Part shown: piece after piece, positions 60,784 to 64,000 of the stretch | How positions within the stretch are numbered: position 1 is the first letter of the stretch | Layout of the letters: every line of letters starts with the position of its first letter | Assembly: GCF_027257175.1 (NCBI RefSeq) | Contig: NZ_JAPFGD010000005.1 | Location: 1-64,000 of the forward strand | Direction of reading: 5' to 3' | DNA: 64,000 nucleotides | Source: Castellaniella sp. S9 | GTDB lineage: Bacteria > Pseudomonadota > Gammaproteobacteria > Burkholderiales > Burkholderiaceae_B | Position numbers and translations under genes: made by a program | The notes under the pieces: generated by a model | The model's input: the letters and a program-made list of their open reading frames with translations, nothing else | Told to the model about the DNA's origin: nothing | Databases searched by the model: none

Positions 60784-61578
60784 ATGAAAAACACCGTGCT
60801 GGGCGCCGCCCTGCTGGTCGCGGCGGGCCTGATCCCCGCAGCAGGCGCCGCGCAGGATGCGCAAGAACTCAGGATCGCCACTGAGGCGGGCTACCCGCCG
60901 TTCGAATATCGCAACCCCAGCGGCCAGCTCGAAGGCTTCGATATCGACATCGGCAACGAGATCTGCAAGCGCCTGGCGCGCACCTGCGTCTGGATCGACC
61001 AGTCCTTCGACAGCCTGATCCCCGGCCTGCAGGCACGCAAGTTCGATCTCGCCAATTCGACCATGACGGCGACCGACGCACGCCGCAAGGTCATCGATTT
61101 CTCCACGCCGATGTACATCGTGCCGGTCAAGCTCATGGTCCGCAAAGGCAGCGGTCTGCAGCCCACCGCCGAATCCCTGAAGGGCAAGCGCGTCGGCGTG
61201 CAGCAAGGCACCACCATGGAGGCCTACGCCCGTCGGGAATGGGCCTCCCAGGGTGTCCAGATCGTCTCGTACCCCAGCTACACCAACGCCTTCGTGGACC
61301 TGTCCACGGGGCGGCTGGACGCCACCTTCCAGGAGGCGCAAAGTGCCGTCGAGGGCTTCCTCAACAAGCCCGAGGGCGCCGATTTCGAACTCGCAGCCAT
61401 GACGCTGGATGCGCCCATCCTGAACCAACCCATCGCGATCGGCATTCGCAAAGGCAATGACGACCTCAGGGCCGAGGTCGACGAAGCGCTGAAATCCATG
61501 CTGGCCGATGGCACGCTCCAGGGCTACGCGGGGAAATATTTCGCCGACGGCAATATCGCGTTCCCCAACGGCCACTAG
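60784..61578 (+). CDS. Periplasmic basic amino-acid-binding protein (HisJ/ArgT-like)
   Basis: A 264-residue solute-binding protein family 3 member. The signal peptide (about 1-23) ends AGAAQ. LRIATEAGYPPFEYRN, GFDIDIGNEICKRL and SFDSLIPGLQARKFDLANSTMTAT, taken as SFDSLIPGLQARKFD, match the lysine/arginine/ornithine and histidine binders. Asp and Cys-pair features (CKRLARTC) fit HisJ/LAO, which have one disulfide. GGAGG lies six bases before the ATG. It begins a four-gene importer. Confidence 0.92.
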   Translation: MKNTVLGAALLVAAGLIPAAGAAQDAQELRIATEAGYPPFEYRNPSGQLEGFDIDIGNEICKRLARTCVWIDQSFDSLIPGLQARKFDLANSTMTATDARRKVIDFSTPMYIVPVKLMVRKGSGLQPTAESLKGKRVGVQQGTTMEAYARREWASQGVQIVSYPSYTNAFVDLSTGRLDATFQEAQSAVEGFLNKPEGADFELAAMTLDAPILNQPIAIGIRKGNDDLRAEVDEALKSMLADGTLQGYAGKYFADGNIAFPNGH

Positions 61579-61584
61579 CGCCCC

Positions 61585-62274
61585 ATGTTCCTGAGCGGCT
61601 ACGGCCCCCTGCTGCTGGCCGGGACCTGGGTCACGGTCAAGCTTGCGCTGCTCTCCCTGGCCGTGGCGGTCGGCCTGGGCCTGCTGGGCGCCTGGGCCAA
61701 GCTCTCGCCGTCGCGCGGCGCCCGCTTCGCCGGGGGTGCTTATACGACACTGATCCGCGGGGTGCCCGACCTGGTCTTGATGCTGATGATTTTCTTCAGC
61801 GTGCAGATCGGCCTCAACGACCTCACCGACCTGCTCGGCCTGGACCCCATCGACATCGATCCGTTCAGCGCCGGCGTGCTGACCCTGGGATTCATCTACG
61901 GGGCCTACTTCACGGAAACCTTTCGCGGCGCCTTCATGGCCGTTCCGCGCGGGCAGCTCGAATCGGCAAGCGCCTACGGCATGCGCGAGTCCCAGGTGTT
62001 CCGCCGCATCCTGTTTCCCCAGATGATGCGCCATGCCCTGCCCGGCATCGGCAACAACTGGCAAGTCCTGCTGAAATCCACCGCGCTGGTGTCCCTGATC
62101 GGCCTGTCGGATCTCGTCAAGGTCGCGCAGGATGCCGGCAACGTGACTTTTCGCGTGTTCCTGTTCATCAGCATCACGGGGCTGATCTACCTGGCCCTGA
62201 CCACCTTGTCGAACGGCATCCTGTACATCCTCGATAGGCGCTACAGCGTCGGGGTGCGCGAGCCGCAGCTATGA
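61585..62274 (+). CDS. hisQ: Amino-acid ABC transporter permease (HisQ-like)
   Basis: A 229-residue permease with about five membrane helices. TLIRGVPDLVLMLMIFF, ETFRGAFMAVPRGQLESASAYGM (read as FRGAFMAVPRGQLESA) and FPQMMRHALPGIGNNWQVLLK carry the EAA-type coupling region. HisQ and HisM form the pore for basic amino acids. It lies six bases after the binding-protein stop and overlaps hisM by ATGA. Confidence 0.9.
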   Translation: MFLSGYGPLLLAGTWVTVKLALLSLAVAVGLGLLGAWAKLSPSRGARFAGGAYTTLIRGVPDLVLMLMIFFSVQIGLNDLTDLLGLDPIDIDPFSAGVLTLGFIYGAYFTETFRGAFMAVPRGQLESASAYGMRESQVFRRILFPQMMRHALPGIGNNWQVLLKSTALVSLIGLSDLVKVAQDAGNVTFRVFLFISITGLIYLALTTLSNGILYILDRRYSVGVREPQL

Positions 62275-62981
62275 CCGACGTCCTCGATCAATTCTGGCGC
62301 GCCTATCTGTATGCCAGCAACGGCGCCCCCTCCGGGATGGTGGTCACACTGTGGCTGCTGGTCGCTTCGGTCTCGATGGGGTTCTTCATCTCGATCGCGC
62401 TGGCGGTCGCCCGCGTCTCGTCGCGGCGCTGGCTGTCCCTGCCGTTGTGGCTGTTCAGCTATGTCTTTCGCGGCACGCCACTGTACGTGCAGATCCTGTT
62501 CATCTACGCCGGCATCTACAGCCTCGACGTCGTCAAGGGCACCCCGCCCCTGGCGGCATTCTTTCAAAGCGGCGCCAACTGCCTGATCCTGGCCCTGACC
62601 CTGAACACCGTCGCCTACACGACCGAGATCTTCGCGGGCGCCATCCGCGCGACCAGCGCGGGCGAGATCGAGGCGGCGCGGGCCTACGGCATGTCGCGCT
62701 TGGCCATGTACCGGCGGGTCATCCTGCCCTCCGCGCTGCGGCGCGCCCTGCCCGCCTACAGCAACGAGGTCATCCTGATGCTGCACGCGACCTCGCTGGC
62801 ATTCACCGCCACCGTCCCGGACATCCTCAAGGTCGCGCGCGATGCGAACGCCGCCACCTACCAGACCTTTGCCTCCTACGGCATCGCCGCACTGCTGTAC
62901 CTGTGCCTGTCGTTTACACTGATCGGGCTGTTCCGCCGCTTTGAACGCCGCACCCTGGCCTACCTGGGGCCACACCGATAA
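62271..62981 (+). CDS. hisM: Amino-acid ABC transporter permease (HisM-like)
   Basis: A 236-residue permease. [20 protein letters not shown] and [24 protein letters not shown], taken as [18 protein letters not shown], match His[26 protein letters not shown] is the coupling loop, read here as [17 protein letters not shown]. It pairs with HisQ. Its stop is four bases before the ATPase start. Confidence 0.9.
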   Translation: MTDVLDQFWRAYLYASNGAPSGMVVTLWLLVASVSMGFFISIALAVARVSSRRWLSLPLWLFSYVFRGTPLYVQILFIYAGIYSLDVVKGTPPLAAFFQSGANCLILALTLNTVAYTTEIFAGAIRATSAGEIEAARAYGMSRLAMYRRVILPSALRRALPAYSNEVILMLHATSLAFTATVPDILKVARDANAATYQTFASYGIAALLYLCLSFTLIGLFRRFERRTLAYLGPHR

Positions 62982-62985
62982 CACC

Positions 62986-63753
<768 letters not shown>

Positions 63754-63762
63754 GGTTGGGCG

Positions 63763-63774
63763 CCCGCGCGCGGG
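63763..63774 (+). repeat. Short GC palindrome after hisP
   Basis: CCCGCGCGCGGG is a perfect 12-base palindrome nine bases after the hisP stop. No T-run; weak terminator at best. Confidence 0.3.
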
Positions 63775-63816
63775 TAGGTGCCGGGCTCTGAGACCCGCAT
63801 TCGGGAAACAGTAATC

Positions 63817-64000
63817 CTAGCCGTGGGGAAAGCGCAACCGCATCATCACGTGCGGAATACCCGCATCCATGAAGGTCTCGCCCTCCTCGACAAAGCCGTG
63901 GCGGGCATAGAACGGCCGGGCCCGCAGTTGCGCGGCCAGGGCCACCTCGCGATCGCCGCGTCGCCGGGCTTCGTCCGCCAGCGCCGACAGCAGCGCTGAA
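63817..64000 (-). CDS. GNAT-family N-acetyltransferase, C-terminal part (cut by the window edge)
   Basis: The minus strand at the window edge encodes the last 60 residues of a GNAT protein, ending at TAG (63817-63819). ARRRGDREVALAAQLRARPF and YARHGFVEEGETFMDAGIPH match the C-terminal beta-strand and FYxxxGF acceptor region of ElaA-type acetyltransferases. The start and acetyl-CoA loop are outside the window. It converges with hisP across 63 bases. Substrate unknown. Confidence 0.8.
   Translation of the reverse strand, partial: SALLSALADEARRRGDREVALAAQLRARPFYARHGFVEEGETFMDAGIPHVMMRLRFPHG

Noticed and set aside
63778-63999. 73-codon plus-strand frame at the right edge
   Set aside because: It is antisense to the GNAT C-terminus, whose sequence is clearly recognisable.

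Overview
The window is GC-rich, densely packed chromosomal DNA from a Gram-negative bacterium. It is almost certainly a betaproteobacterium of the order Burkholderiales and looks most like Alcaligenaceae (Bordetella, Achromobacter, Castellaniella and relatives). Signs of this are the diderm envelope genes (msbA, LPS-type glycosyltransferases, a Kdo-kinase-like protein), the rpsF-priB-rpsR-rplI operon next to dnaB, the hpnCDE set, and GTG/TTG starts in places usual for this group. Nearly all of it is core housekeeping DNA. I see no prophage, CRISPR array, tRNA or intact insertion sequence.

Layout. 1-300: tandem promoters and the boxA-bearing leader of an rRNA operon that runs left out of the window. 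454-2413: RNase G and a small lipoprotein. 2501-11958: an envelope glycan cluster with MsbA, a GT9 heptosyltransferase-like protein, a DUF218 protein, three GT4 and one GT2 glycosyltransferases and two NodB-type deacetylases. 11955-20675: dnaE, hrpA, and divergent argA. 20676-20939: a non-autonomous, MITE-like element made of nested inverted repeats, inserted at the argA stop codon. 20975-25571: GT25, rfbB, rfbD, yggX, then phoU behind a Pho box, and rpiA. 25623-29552: potFGHI polyamine importer. 29619-33626: alr, an atypical SDR, radA and a kdkA-like kinase. 33687-36732: hpnC-hpnD-hpnE (squalene synthesis). 36739-40624: alaC-hom-thrC. 40833-44509: a Mth938-domain protein, a Bcp peroxiredoxin, a PIN-PhoH ATPase and pdxA. 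44506-47489: dnaB and the rpsF operon. 47598-51525: xseB-ispA-dxs-folE2. 51712-54621: a Rieske oxygenase, a mercaptopyruvate sulfurtransferase and an EamA transporter. 54714-60718: htpX, a Na/Pi cotransporter-like protein, polA and a LOG-family protein. 60784-63753: a HisJQMP-type amino-acid importer. 63817-64000: the C-terminus of a GNAT acetyltransferase.

How the genes work together. Isoprenoid supply (dxs, ispA) feeds farnesyl diphosphate to hpnCDE, which should make squalene; no cyclase is in the window. Replication and repair are well represented (dnaE, polA, dnaB, priB, radA, xseB). Most operons are tightly coupled: twelve gene pairs overlap by ATGA and one by TTGA. The least ordinary items are the nested-palindrome element at 20676-20939, the Pho-box-driven orphan phoU, an SDR lacking its catalytic serine, a Rieske oxygenase with a stretched cluster-binding loop, polA and a LOG gene whose start codons overlap head to head, and two matching -10 boxes in the glycan cluster placed to give leaderless transcripts. 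I found no complete, clearly undescribed multi-gene system.
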